Below are positions 8,920-16,835 of a DNA stretch of 64,000 bases, piece after piece. Within the stretch, counting starts at the first letter, position 1; each line of letters begins with the position of its first letter. A program made the position numbers and the translations under genes. The DNA is from Leptolyngbya sp. NIES-3755. GTDB lineage: Bacteria; Cyanobacteriota; Cyanobacteriia; Leptolyngbyales; Leptolyngbyaceae. Below the pieces are notes generated by a model, which was given only the letters and a program-made list of their open reading frames with translations, did no database searches and was not told the origin of the DNA. The stretch covers positions 4,349,030-4,413,029 of the forward strand of contig AP017308.1 in the NCBI GenBank assembly GCA_001548435.1, written 5' to 3'.

Positions 8920-9177
8920 TTACTCACTGTCATCGGTTCCGACGTATCCGGTGTAGCCTTTAAGGGTTCGATCGATACGAATACTAGAACCTTCAGAATG
9001 GCGAATGACGGTCGTTTCAGCCGCTTCTATCTTAAAAGCGTGTGAGAGCAATAAATTGAGCGTGATCGCTTGAAACGCGATCGTGGCGCAATCACTCAGA
9101 TGTTTCGTAATCGTGATCGGCATTCCAAATGGGTCAAATGTGCCAACACAGACTGAAACGGTAGTATTGTCTTCCAT
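8920..9177 (-). CDS. Hypothetical protein, 85 aa
   Basis: 85 aa with no signal peptide or transmembrane helix; a mid region (LSDCATIAFQAITLNLLLSHAF) is helical and amphipathic. Codon use (many CGA, ATC, GAT) looks like the genuine genes around it, and the overlapping plus-strand frame 9083-9298 does not. There is no clear ribosome site. I do not recognise the family. It sits between the 47-aa gene and a small membrane-protein gene. Confidence 0.5.
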   Translation of the reverse strand: MEDNTTVSVCVGTFDPFGMPITITKHLSDCATIAFQAITLNLLLSHAFKIEAAETTVIRHSEGSSIRIDRTLKGYTGYVGTDDSE

Positions 9178-9332
9178 TGTTCAACATTTAGAACAGAGCA
9201 AATTTATTGTGCCCCATCTTGGTGGTTTACACCTAGAAAAATCTTTCAAATTAGCGTGGAACGATCATCAGTTTAGATCAGCATATCTTGACGAATGAGG
9301 GGGTTAGCCCCTGACATACTAGGGAACACTCA

Positions 9333-9671
9333 ATGATAAATTGTTACGCGGATTATCTAGGTGCGATCGCACAACCAGTTAGACGTATGACGAGAACGTT
9401 TGCAGCATTGGTTAGCTTTGTCTGTCTATTTTTAGCTTCTTGTAGTTTTTTAGTCACGACTTCAGATTGTTACGGATCGATTCGAGCCGGAGTCATGGGA
9501 GTTTTGATGTCAGGACTGGCTTGGGGCTATTTGAACTTAGTGAATGAAAAGCCGATCGGCGTTTGGCGGTTAATGTACCGCAGTGGCATCTTTGTGGCTG
9601 GCACGATCGCACTCTTCGCGCTCGGTCGCATCATTGGTGCGGTTCAAACGACAGGGTGTCAAATTAGCTGA
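9333..9671 (+). CDS. Hypothetical membrane protein, 112 aa
   Basis: 112 aa with three predicted membrane helices (about 22-42, 49-67 and 84-105). ATG 9333 is preferred because AGGG lies 8 nt upstream; ATG 9387 (MTRTFAALVS) is the alternative. Five Cys residues, three clustered in the first helical hairpin (FLASCSF, TSDCYG). Its 3' end overlaps the convergent murQ by 13 bp. A short hairpin (AGGGG...CCCCT near 9298-9311) sits in the leader. Family not recognised. Confidence 0.6.
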   Translation: MINCYADYLGAIAQPVRRMTRTFAALVSFVCLFLASCSFLVTTSDCYGSIRAGVMGVLMSGLAWGYLNLVNEKPIGVWRLMYRSGIFVAGTIALFALGRIIGAVQTTGCQIS

Positions 9672-10570
9672 CTTTGAAGAGCAGCCCGCAGATTTCCTTG
9701 ATGTTCACGCAATAATCGATCGCTCTCTGACTTTGATAATCCTGACCAGTGCATCATCAAAGCCGTTTTCACAGAGCGATCGCTTTTTTCTAAGAGTTCT
9801 GCGGCTTGCTCTCGTTCTAAATCGGTGAGATCAGAGAGAATTCTGAGCGCTCGATCGTGCAATTTGGAATTCGTCACCGCGACATCAATCATGCGATTTC
9901 CATACACTTTTCCCAATCTCACCATTGTTCCGGTCGAAAGAATATTCAGCGCTAGTTTCGTCACAGTTCCCGCCTTCAATCGGGTTGAACCTGCTAAAAC
10001 TTCCGCTCCCACTAATAAACGAATATCCACATCGACATCGATTTGCACTTGTTCTTGAGGTACACAAGCCATAAAAATCGTGGTGGCATTTCGTTTCCGA
10101 GCTTCTGATAATGCGCCATGAACATAAGGTGTTGTTCCGCCCGCAGCGATCCCGACAACAACATCAAGATTGCTAATTTGTCGATCGACGATCTCCGCTG
10201 CTCCCTGATCTGCTAAATCTTCCAATCCTTCTGAACTTCGCAATAGTGCATCTGCCCCTCCTGCAATGATCCCCTGTACCAGTTCTGGCGGCGTACAAAA
10301 CGTGGGCGGACATTCTGCCGCATCTAACACGCCCAATCGTCCGCTCGTTCCCGCTCCAACGTAGAACAATCGACCGCCTTGACGCAGTTTTTCAGCAGTG
10401 AGATCAATGGCTTTTGCTAAAGGTTCTCGTGCTTGTGCGATCGCGCTAATCGTTTTGGCATCTTCCTGATTGAAGACATCGACAATTTCAAGCGACGAAA
10501 GCTGATCGAGATTGGCACTCGCTGGATTGACTTGCTCGGTTAGTAAATGTCCGCGCTGTTGAAGTTGCAT
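9659..10570 (-). CDS. murQ: N-acetylmuramic acid 6-phosphate etherase
   Basis: Cleaves the lactyl ether of MurNAc-6-phosphate to GlcNAc-6-phosphate and D-lactate during peptidoglycan recycling. The SIS-domain core is clear: GRLFYVGAGTSGRLGVLDAAECPPTF (split motif, with the catalytic Glu of AAECPPTF), GIAAGGTTPYV and AGSTRLKAGTVTKLALN, and a C-terminal helical part with HQGNLRAAL. ATG 10570 (MQLQQRGHLLTEQVNP) gives 303 aa, close to the family length; ATG 10591 is possible and the frame extends to 10663 without a good start. Cytosolic. Divergent from the SDR gene. Confidence 0.93.
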   Translation of the reverse strand: MQLQQRGHLLTEQVNPASANLDQLSSLEIVDVFNQEDAKTISAIAQAREPLAKAIDLTAEKLRQGGRLFYVGAGTSGRLGVLDAAECPPTFCTPPELVQGIIAGGADALLRSSEGLEDLADQGAAEIVDRQISNLDVVVGIAAGGTTPYVHGALSEARKRNATTIFMACVPQEQVQIDVDVDIRLLVGAEVLAGSTRLKAGTVTKLALNILSTGTMVRLGKVYGNRMIDVAVTNSKLHDRALRILSDLTDLEREQAAELLEKSDRSVKTALMMHWSGLSKSESDRLLREHQGNLRAALQSQLI

Positions 10571-10695
10571 AACCATTAGAGAAAAACGCATCTTGAATTC
10601 TACCAGATGGCGATCGAGCGAACCTAACTGATGACAGAGGCACGATCGCACTCTCGAACACATTGTGGAAGGGAGGACTTCTCAACGAGGAAACT

Positions 10696-11478
10696 ATGCA
10701 GTTGTTAGGAAAAGTTGCGGTAGTCACAGGCGCAGGATCGGGGATTGGACGAGAGACTGCGATGCTTTTGGCAGAACAAGGTGCGATCGTGGGTGCGATC
10801 GATTGGGATGCGGATGCGGTTGAAGAAACGGTCGATAAAATTCAGCTTCAGGGCGGAACGGCAATGTCTGCGATCGCGGATATTTCTCAACCGGATCAGG
10901 TGGAACGTGCGATCGAAGAAATTATTGAACAGTTGGAAAGAATTGATATTGTTTTTGCGAATGCTGGAATTAACGGCGTGTGGGCACCGATTGAAGAAAT
11001 TACACCCGAAGATTGGAATAAAACGATTAATACAAATTTGAATGGAACGTTTTACACCGTAAAATACACGGTTCCTTATTTGAAAAAACAAGGTGGCTCA
11101 GTCATTATTACCTCTTCGGTGAATGGAACTAGAACCTTTAGTAATACAGGTGCAACCGCATATTCTTGTACGAAAGCGGCTCAAGTTGCATTTACGAAAA
11201 TGATTGCCTTGGAATTGGCAAAACACAAAGTTCGAGTGAATGTGATTTGTCCGGGTGCGATCGGGACAAATATTCAAAATACAACTCAGCAACATAACAT
11301 CGACAAAATTCAAGAGCCTTCTTACTATCCAAATGGGCGAGTGCCGCTGAATGGTGGATTGCCGGGTAGATCGGATCAAGTGGCTCAATTAGTGCTGTTC
11401 CTCGCGTCTGATGTGGCAAGTCATATCACCGGAACCGAGGTTTGGATTGATGGTGCAGAGTCGTTGTTGGTTGGATAA
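10696..11478 (+). CDS. SDR-family NAD(P)-dependent oxidoreductase
   Basis: Start at ATG 10696, which has GAGGA a few bases upstream. The 260-aa product has the short-chain dehydrogenase signature: cofactor loop TGAGSGIG, NAG (ANAGINGVWAP), catalytic Ser in ITSSVNG and YxxxK (YSCTK). The acidic residue after strand 2 (IDWD) suggests NAD rather than NADP preference. Of the glucose/ribitol dehydrogenase-like classical type; substrate cannot be told. A GH31 glycosidase follows after 21 bp, so a sugar or sugar-derived substrate is plausible by context. Confidence 0.92.
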   Translation: MQLLGKVAVVTGAGSGIGRETAMLLAEQGAIVGAIDWDADAVEETVDKIQLQGGTAMSAIADISQPDQVERAIEEIIEQLERIDIVFANAGINGVWAPIEEITPEDWNKTINTNLNGTFYTVKYTVPYLKKQGGSVIITSSVNGTRTFSNTGATAYSCTKAAQVAFTKMIALELAKHKVRVNVICPGAIGTNIQNTTQQHNIDKIQEPSYYPNGRVPLNGGLPGRSDQVAQLVLFLASDVASHITGTEVWIDGAESLLVG

Positions 11479-11499
11479 GTTGTTCATTCAGTTAAAGTT

Positions 11500-13815
11500 A
11501 TGCCTCAAGTTTTTGGAAAGCTCCCCACTACTCGTCAACCTTGGACTTCGCTAGGAAATGTCGATCGCGTTGATATTAGCGATCGCTCAATTTTGCTCAC
11601 TTGCGGTGAAGCTTGCCTTAAAGTCAGTCTCTTAGCAGCAAATTTAATTCGAGTTCAACTGGCTCCCACAGGTAACTTTCTTCCCCGTCGATCGTGGGCT
11701 GTGAATCGACCAGATGAAGACTGGGAAATTGTTAAATTCAACATTGAAGAAAAGGAATCGATCGAGATCCAAACCGGTCAGATGCGAGTTGTAATTGATC
11801 GATCGCCTTGTCGAATTCGTTGCTATGACTTAGAGGGCAAACCGTTCGCGGAAGATACGAATATTGCTTGGCGAATGGGTCAGGTCGCTTGCTGGAAAAA
11901 GATCGAAGCTGAAGAACATTTCTATGGATTTGGGGAACGTTCGGGACTGTTAGATAAGCGATCGGAGATCAAGACGAATTGGACGGTTGATGCTTTGGAT
12001 TATTCATCGATCGATGATGAGATGTACCAAGCAATTCCCTTCTTTATCGCGCTTCGTCCTCAGCTAACTTACGGAATTTTTCTCAACGTTACACATCTAA
12101 GCCAGTTCGATCTGGGTGCAACAGAACCGGGAATCTGGCACATGCAGGCTCAAGCTCCAGAGTTAGACTATTACATCATTCATGGCACTTCCCCGGCGCA
12201 AATTCTCGAAACTTACACCGAGATCACGGGGAGAATGCCACTGCCACCAAAATGGTCGATCGGATATCACCAATGTCGCTGGAGCTATGAATCGGAAGAA
12301 GTGGTGCAGAAACTTGCTCAAGAGTTTCGATCGCGCAAAATTCCCTGTGATGTGATTCACCTCGACATTGATTATATGCAGGGCTATCGAGTGTTTACTT
12401 GGAGTCCCAAACGCTTTCCTGATCCTGCCAAGATGATTGCTGAACTGAAACAGAACGGATTCAAAGTGGTTACGATCGTTGATCCAGGCGTGAAGTACGA
12501 ACCGGACGGGGACTATCCGGTGTATCACGAAGGTTTAGAAAAAGATTGCTTTGTCAGAAGTGCAGACGGGAAATTGGTCGCAGGCTATGTATGGCCCGAT
12601 AAATCTGTGTTTCCTGATTTCTTACGGGCAGAAGTGCGTCAATGGTGGGGCGACTGGCAGCGAAAACTCACTGATGTAGGCGTAGAAGGAATTTGGAATG
12701 ATATGAACGAACCGTGTCTTGCCGATCGACCATTCGGCGATGAGGGTAAGCATATTCCTTTTCCAATGGATGCACCTCAAGGTAATCCCGGAGAAGGGGG
12801 AACACATGCGGAAACTCATAACTTGTATGGGTACAACATGGCGCGAGCTGCCGCAGAAGGGTTAAATCGACTGAGACCAAAAGCGCGATCGTTTGTTTTA
12901 ACTCGTTCTGGATTTGCCGGAGTTCAACGCTGGTCTTCTGTCTGGATGGGTGACAATCAATCCCTTTGGGAACATCTCGAAATGTCGTTGCCCATGCTCT
13001 GCAACATTGGACTATCAGGAGTTCCATTTGTCGGTGCAGATATTGGCGGATTTGCTGGAAATGCTACCGCAGAACTATTCGCTCGGTGGATGCAGGTGGG
13101 AATGCTTTATCCATTGATGAGAGCGCATTCTGCACTAACGACCGCACAACACGAACCGTGGATATTTGGAGAGCAAGTTGAAGCAATTTGCCGCGAATAC
13201 ATCGAACTGCGTTATCAATTGCTTCCTTACTTCTATACTTTGTTTTGGGAAGCTTCAGAAACAGGTGCACCCATTCTCCGACCTTTGTTGTACGAATATC
13301 CGAATGACCCGAAAACTTATCACATTCACGATCAAGTGCTGCTCGGTTCGGATCTGATGGCGGCTCCGGTGTATCGTCCGGGTGTAGAGTATCGCGCAGT
13401 TTACTTACCAGAGGGCACTTGGTTTGATTGGTGGACGGGCGAAAAATTCAATGGGAATCAGCATATTCTCGCTCATGCTCCCTTAGAACGAATGCCGATG
13501 TATGTGAAAGCAGGAGCAATCATTCCAATGCAGCCTGTCATGCAATATGTGGATGAACGCTCGATCGATGAACTTCATCTCAAAGTCTATTCCGGTCAAG
13601 GTGAGTTCACTTTGTACGAGGATGATGGTCGATCGTTTGAATATCAGTCTGGACAATTTGCGACAACAACCTATCGAGTCAATGATTCAACCGTTGAGAT
13701 TGAAGCGAGACAAGGACAATGGCAACCGAATGCTCGATCGATTCGAGTGGAACTCATCGGAGTCGGTGAACAAACAATTTCAGATGATGGCACTGCGAAA
13801 CAACTGAGATTTTAG
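11500..13815 (+). CDS. Glycoside hydrolase family 31 (alpha-glucosidase-like)
   Basis: 771 aa, full length for GH31. N-terminal beta-sandwich (about 1-240), a (beta/alpha)8 barrel with DVIHLDIDYMQGYRVFTW and the nucleophile motif WNDMNEP (Asp401), the downstream acid/base region (RWSSVWMGDNQSLWEHL), FVGADIGGF and C-terminal beta domains (LPEGTWFDWWTGE). No signal peptide, so cytosolic. Likely hydrolyses alpha-linked glucosides or maltooligosaccharides, perhaps from glycogen turnover. Probably cotranscribed with the SDR gene. Confidence 0.95.
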   Translation: MPQVFGKLPTTRQPWTSLGNVDRVDISDRSILLTCGEACLKVSLLAANLIRVQLAPTGNFLPRRSWAVNRPDEDWEIVKFNIEEKESIEIQTGQMRVVIDRSPCRIRCYDLEGKPFAEDTNIAWRMGQVACWKKIEAEEHFYGFGERSGLLDKRSEIKTNWTVDALDYSSIDDEMYQAIPFFIALRPQLTYGIFLNVTHLSQFDLGATEPGIWHMQAQAPELDYYIIHGTSPAQILETYTEITGRMPLPPKWSIGYHQCRWSYESEEVVQKLAQEFRSRKIPCDVIHLDIDYMQGYRVFTWSPKRFPDPAKMIAELKQNGFKVVTIVDPGVKYEPDGDYPVYHEGLEKDCFVRSADGKLVAGYVWPDKSVFPDFLRAEVRQWWGDWQRKLTDVGVEGIWNDMNEPCLADRPFGDEGKHIPFPMDAPQGNPGEGGTHAETHNLYGYNMARAAAEGLNRLRPKARSFVLTRSGFAGVQRWSSVWMGDNQSLWEHLEMSLPMLCNIGLSGVPFVGADIGGFAGNATAELFARWMQVGMLYPLMRAHSALTTAQHEPWIFGEQVEAICREYIELRYQLLPYFYTLFWEASETGAPILRPLLYEYPNDPKTYHIHDQVLLGSDLMAAPVYRPGVEYRAVYLPEGTWFDWWTGEKFNGNQHILAHAPLERMPMYVKAGAIIPMQPVMQYVDERSIDELHLKVYSGQGEFTLYEDDGRSFEYQSGQFATTTYRVNDSTVEIEARQGQWQPNARSIRVELIGVGEQTISDDGTAKQLRF

Positions 13816-14063
13816 CCCGTTATCATCTTCCATTCTGAAATTAGTAGTGTGGATCTTAATCGAACGATTTCTGCCATCGCGAGCTATTGTGCTTGCGGTA
13901 ACGGTGCGATCGCTTCCTCTAACAACTCAAAGTTCATCGATCGACTACGCTTTTCATGATTTCCTCAATCTCAAACAGTACCCGAAAGGGTAAGTCACAC
14001 CCTCCGTAATGATGCTGCTCGAACGTGATGTACTCTTTGCCACTATTCACTTAGAGATTCATC
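13816..14063. other. Intergenic stretch with a possible gene relic
   Basis: No complete gene. On the minus strand 13934-14050 an open stretch of 38 codons from GTG reads like real protein (FEQHHYGGCDLPFRVLFEIE), ending in a TGA that overlaps a further ATG and a 17-codon frame. It is too short to identify and probably marks the tail of a degraded gene. Confidence 0.25.
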
Positions 14064-14342
14064 ATGCAAATTACCAATTCTTCCGCTGCCCCCAAAAAGA
14101 GTATTTTTCAAAGCACCACCTTTTGGGGAGCCGTTCTTACTGCTACCGCTTCCATTTCACCCGTTGTCGCCACTACAGTCGAAACTTATCAAAATACAGG
14201 CAAAATTAATCCCCAAGGTATTTCTCAGATTGTTGTGGTCTTAGCGACAACGGGAGTGACGATTTTGGGACGAGTTAAGGCGACTGAAGCGGTTTACACT
14301 CCAAAGGGACTACCAGGAGCCGATAAGCCCAAGGAAATCTAA
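14064..14342 (+). CDS. Hypothetical holin-like membrane protein, 92 aa
   Basis: 92 aa. Two hydrophobic stretches (about 19-38, FWGAVLTATASISPVVATT, and 55-69, ISQIVVVLATTGVTILG) separated by NTGKINPQG, and a polar tail VYTPKGLPGADKPKEI. Size and topology recall small phage-holin-like proteins found as isolated genes in cyanobacteria; no lysis or phage gene is nearby. AGAG lies at a suitable distance upstream. Function uncertain. Confidence 0.55.
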   Translation: MQITNSSAAPKKSIFQSTTFWGAVLTATASISPVVATTVETYQNTGKINPQGISQIVVVLATTGVTILGRVKATEAVYTPKGLPGADKPKEI

Positions 14343-14343
14343 G

Positions 14344-14493
14344 TCAACGCTGAGCAAGCAATTCTCGGAAATCACCAAATTGCCCCTTTGCGTCCTGAAT
14401 AAGCTGCAATATCAACCGGGAGGAATTGAGTCGATCGTTGTACGGCGTTTTATGCTCAATGTACTGGAATGCAAGTTGTTCATCGTCACGTTC
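14344..14493 (-). pseudogene. Unidentified gene fragment
   Basis: A 49-codon open stretch bounded upstream by TAG and lacking any start near its beginning. The translation (QLAFQYIEHKTPYNDRL, LQLIQDAKGQFGDF) has natural composition and ends at TGA 14344-14346. It looks like the C-terminus of a lost gene. I do not recognise the family. Confidence 0.35.
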
Positions 14494-14523
14494 CTACGAG
14501 CAAGAGATTGGATTAACAGTTAA

Positions 14524-14721
<198 letters not shown>

Positions 14722-15014
14722 TAATTAACTGGACTGCTAGTACGAGAAACCAAGGTTTTCACGGCTTGCTTGATCGAAAAATTAGTTAGACTGGAATTAG
14801 CTAGATAGCATTTCAGTCTAACTAATTTTTTGATCAAGCTTTTCCTACTCTTAGAATCCTCTTAAAGTAACATTAAGACCTGTAAAAAAGGTTATATTTG
14901 AATGCCCATTTCAGTACTAGATAGCTGGTGCAAATCTGCCTTCGCTGGTTAAACTAATTCCTGCGGCTATCATCATCTATAGGTTAGTCATGTTCTAGAC
15001 CTGTGGACAAACTA
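14722..15014. other. Non-coding spacer between relics
   Basis: No gene seen. Apart from the hairpin at 14768-14839 the stretch is AT-rich. It should contain the left end of the IS1-type remnant, but I could not place a terminal inverted repeat with confidence. Confidence 0.4.
14768..14839. repeat. Long inverted repeat (26-bp arms)
   Basis: Arms 14768-14793 and 14814-14839 are complementary over 26 bp with a single mismatch, loop 14794-14813 (20 nt). The core reads AATTAGTTAGACTG and its complement. It is far longer than an ordinary terminator stem and is not followed by a clean T tract, so a MITE-like or mobile-element end is as likely as a terminator. Confidence 0.8.
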
Positions 15015-15500
15015 TCAGACAAGGCGACCGAATTCATAGCGGTTGATGAACAATCCAATCACAACATCATGCAGCCAGATCGATTTGGAGAAGCAAATCG
15101 TTTTTCGAGCTAAACGCTTAATCCGAGTGCGGAGCGTCAAATGCTTGCGCTCAATCCGTTGAGTGTTCGCTTTACCGACTGTATGCTTCTGCGCCTCCAA
15201 CAATCGTAAATACGCTCCCCAACTATCGGTATAGAATCGCTCAATCGCAAAGGGAGCCAGCAATTGCTGAAGTTGCTTGAGTGCCGCATCTTCATGCGGA
15301 GCCAGCACATAAGCCAGCACTGCACCGGTGCGATGATCAATGGTGTGCCACAGCCACCGTTGTTGCTTCTTAGACTGCACAAAGCTCCACATCTCGTCCA
15401 TCTCAGCTTCTTCAACTTTGACGACCATCGCACTCGTCGGCGGACTTTCCATCCGTTGCAGTAGACTGGTGTTGACTTGTTCGAGATGGCGTTCTTTTTT
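15015..15500 (-). pseudogene. IS1-family transposase InsB part (InsA missing)
   Basis: The reading frame opens after a TAA at 15501-15503 and runs to 15015. It gives the catalytic half of IS1 transposase: AEMDEMWSFVQSKKQQRWLW (first Asp), FYTDSWGAY (second Asp), NTQRIERKHLTLRTRIKRL (Glu) and the C-terminal FINRYEFGR. The N-terminal InsA zinc-finger part that should precede it is absent; beyond the run of eight A residues (minus strand) lies an unrelated frame. The remnant therefore cannot make a complete transposase. Confidence 0.85.
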
Positions 15501-15507
15501 TTATTCC

Positions 15508-15732
15508 TCAATCACAGGGGTTGGTGAACTCCGTTTGCGCTTGTTGCAGCAACTCGGCTTCGATCTCTGGCAATGCTTCTTTACGCCAGTTCTCGACATC
15601 TGCTTCTATTGAGTCTAAGTTCGCATTCTTCAAATTCACCTGCTTCGCTGGCTTCTGGCTGATAATGTTGCCATTGTCGTCTCGAATAATTACTTCGATG
15701 CTTGCCATCATCCTGACTCCGACCAACTTCAA
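15508..15732 (-). pseudogene. N-terminal fragment, probably of a larger transposase
   Basis: 74 codons; the likely start is the ATG of MASIEVIIRDDNGNIIS. The segment SIEADVENWRKEALPEIEAELLQQAQTEFT resembles, from memory, the N-terminus of a family of long cyanobacterial transposases, and the frame ends abruptly at the junction with the IS1 remnant. The fragment interpretation rests on the junction; the family name is not certain. Confidence 0.45.
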
Positions 15733-15800
15733 AGTTAACTTGTCGTGATCTTAGCGACTTTTCACGCCATCAACCGATTATTTAGAGGTGGAATTATTTT

Positions 15801-15980
15801 GTGATTGTGGAAGGGATCGAAGCGGATAGTCAGATTGATCTGCGATCGTTGCGGGAGATGAAGGTGAGCCACATTCAAGGGTATCTCGTTGGAAAAGCAA
15901 AAGCTGAGATTCAAGCGCGACTGGATCAAGCAGAATACGAGGAGTTTCTGAGGAGGCTAGAGCAAGCTTACATTGTGTAG
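15801..15980 (+). pseudogene. C-terminal relic of an EAL-domain protein
   Basis: 59 codons plus stop. The start of the frame, VIVEGIEADSQIDLRSLREM followed by IQGYLVGKAK, matches the end of EAL (cyclic-di-GMP phosphodiesterase) domains, where VVAEGVET...QGYLF is the usual form. An in-frame stop lies just upstream (15783-15785) and the catalytic EAL and other metal-binding motifs are absent, so this is a remnant. Confidence 0.6.
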
Positions 15981-16219
15981 GGTTCCGCTTGTGGAATCGA
16001 CATCAATTCTGTTGTCTCTTAGCATTAATCGTTTGGAGCGGGCACTTTAATAGTCGCGATCGTGGTTCAGAAAACACAGCATGAAGCGCCTGCTCCTTGA
16101 TTGTGTCAAAGCAAGTCGGAAGTGCATCGAGATCGGAGTAAACAGAATTAATCATGTGCCTATACAATCCCAAGTTCTGCCTGAATTTGCGTTTCTGTCC
16201 GTACTGTTCTCAGCCCTTC
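15981..16219. other. Spacer between relics
   Basis: No complete gene. A minus-strand frame of 50 codons (16003-16155, beginning MINSVYSDLDALPTCF) is open but unrecognised. It may be degraded transposon sequence adjoining the IS4-type fragment. Confidence 0.3.
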
Positions 16220-16570
16220 TCACCAAAAGCTTGGAAGTTCCCAATGTAATTGTCGCGACACAACTTTACTGCCGAAGTGCCACTGAGTGCGGTCGAGACT
16301 GAGTATCCAGGGCGCATCGTTGCTCATCCAACTGACAATCAGCTTCACCCACGCCACGTACTCAAATTCATAGTCACGCAAAAACCGCTGCAACTGTTTG
16401 AGATGCGATGCCGTTTGTGCTTTGCCGCTGAAGCCCGTTGCCAACTCGCTCAAGTTCACGGTTTTGACTGGGAACAAGGCAATCAGAAATTCAGCTATCA
16501 AGGTTAAGCGAGCGCCATGCCACGGCAGATGTCGTCGCAAGGCAGTGCGAAGCAGAGTAAGCTGAGACAT
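16220..16570 (-). pseudogene. IS4-type transposase, N-terminal fragment
   Basis: 116 aa corresponding to the N-terminal third of a common cyanobacterial DDE transposase: LRTALRRHLPWHGARLTLIAEFL, KTVNLSELATGFSGKAQTASHLKQLQRFLR and the first catalytic region PWILSLDRTQWHFG. The frame breaks into unrelated residues after QWHFGSK and ends at 16220; the rest (about 250-300 aa) is missing. An 11-bp inverted repeat sits directly upstream of its start. Confidence 0.8.
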
Positions 16571-16609
16571 AGGGTTTTATCGAGGATGTGGTAATTCTGA
16601 TAAAACCCT
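16571..16609. repeat. Hairpin upstream of the IS4-type fragment
   Basis: Arms 16571-16581 (AGGGTTTTATC) and 16599-16609, perfect over 11 bp with a 17-nt loop, abutting the transposase start. Probably a transposon-associated structure. Confidence 0.6.
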
Positions 16610-16675
16610 TTTCTGTCTCGCTTTGCAAGGTTTTGTCCGGTACTAAAGCAAAGGCAGGTTAAGACATCGGCTGTT

Positions 16676-16723
16676 AGTCCGCGTTCGGCGGACTTTGTTT
16701 GTATAGCCGCGGTTTCTAACCGC
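16676..16723. repeat. Double-hairpin dispersed-type repeat
   Basis: Two adjacent stem-loops: AGTCCGC/GCGGACT (16676-16682/16688-16694) and GCGGTT/AACCGC (16709-16714/16718-16723). I recall this combination as a common dispersed repeat of cyanobacterial genomes; only one copy is seen in this window. Confidence 0.5.
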
Positions 16724-16835
16724 CAGGGCAAAATTCGATTTTATTTAATTCACGCTCTTAAGGGATTTTGGTCGATCGAATTCCCAACGGCTGGAGGATT
16801 GTACAATTAAGCGAACGCTGCGGAGTTGAGAACGG

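Noticed and set aside
10663-10695. Upstream extension of the SDR protein to 10663
   Set aside because: The ATG at 10696 has a good ribosome site and SDR homology begins at once; the 11 extra residues are not supported.
16081-16302. Plus-strand 73-codon frame in the relic region
   Set aside because: It overlaps the IS4-type fragment on the other strand and has no ribosome site or recognisable sequence.
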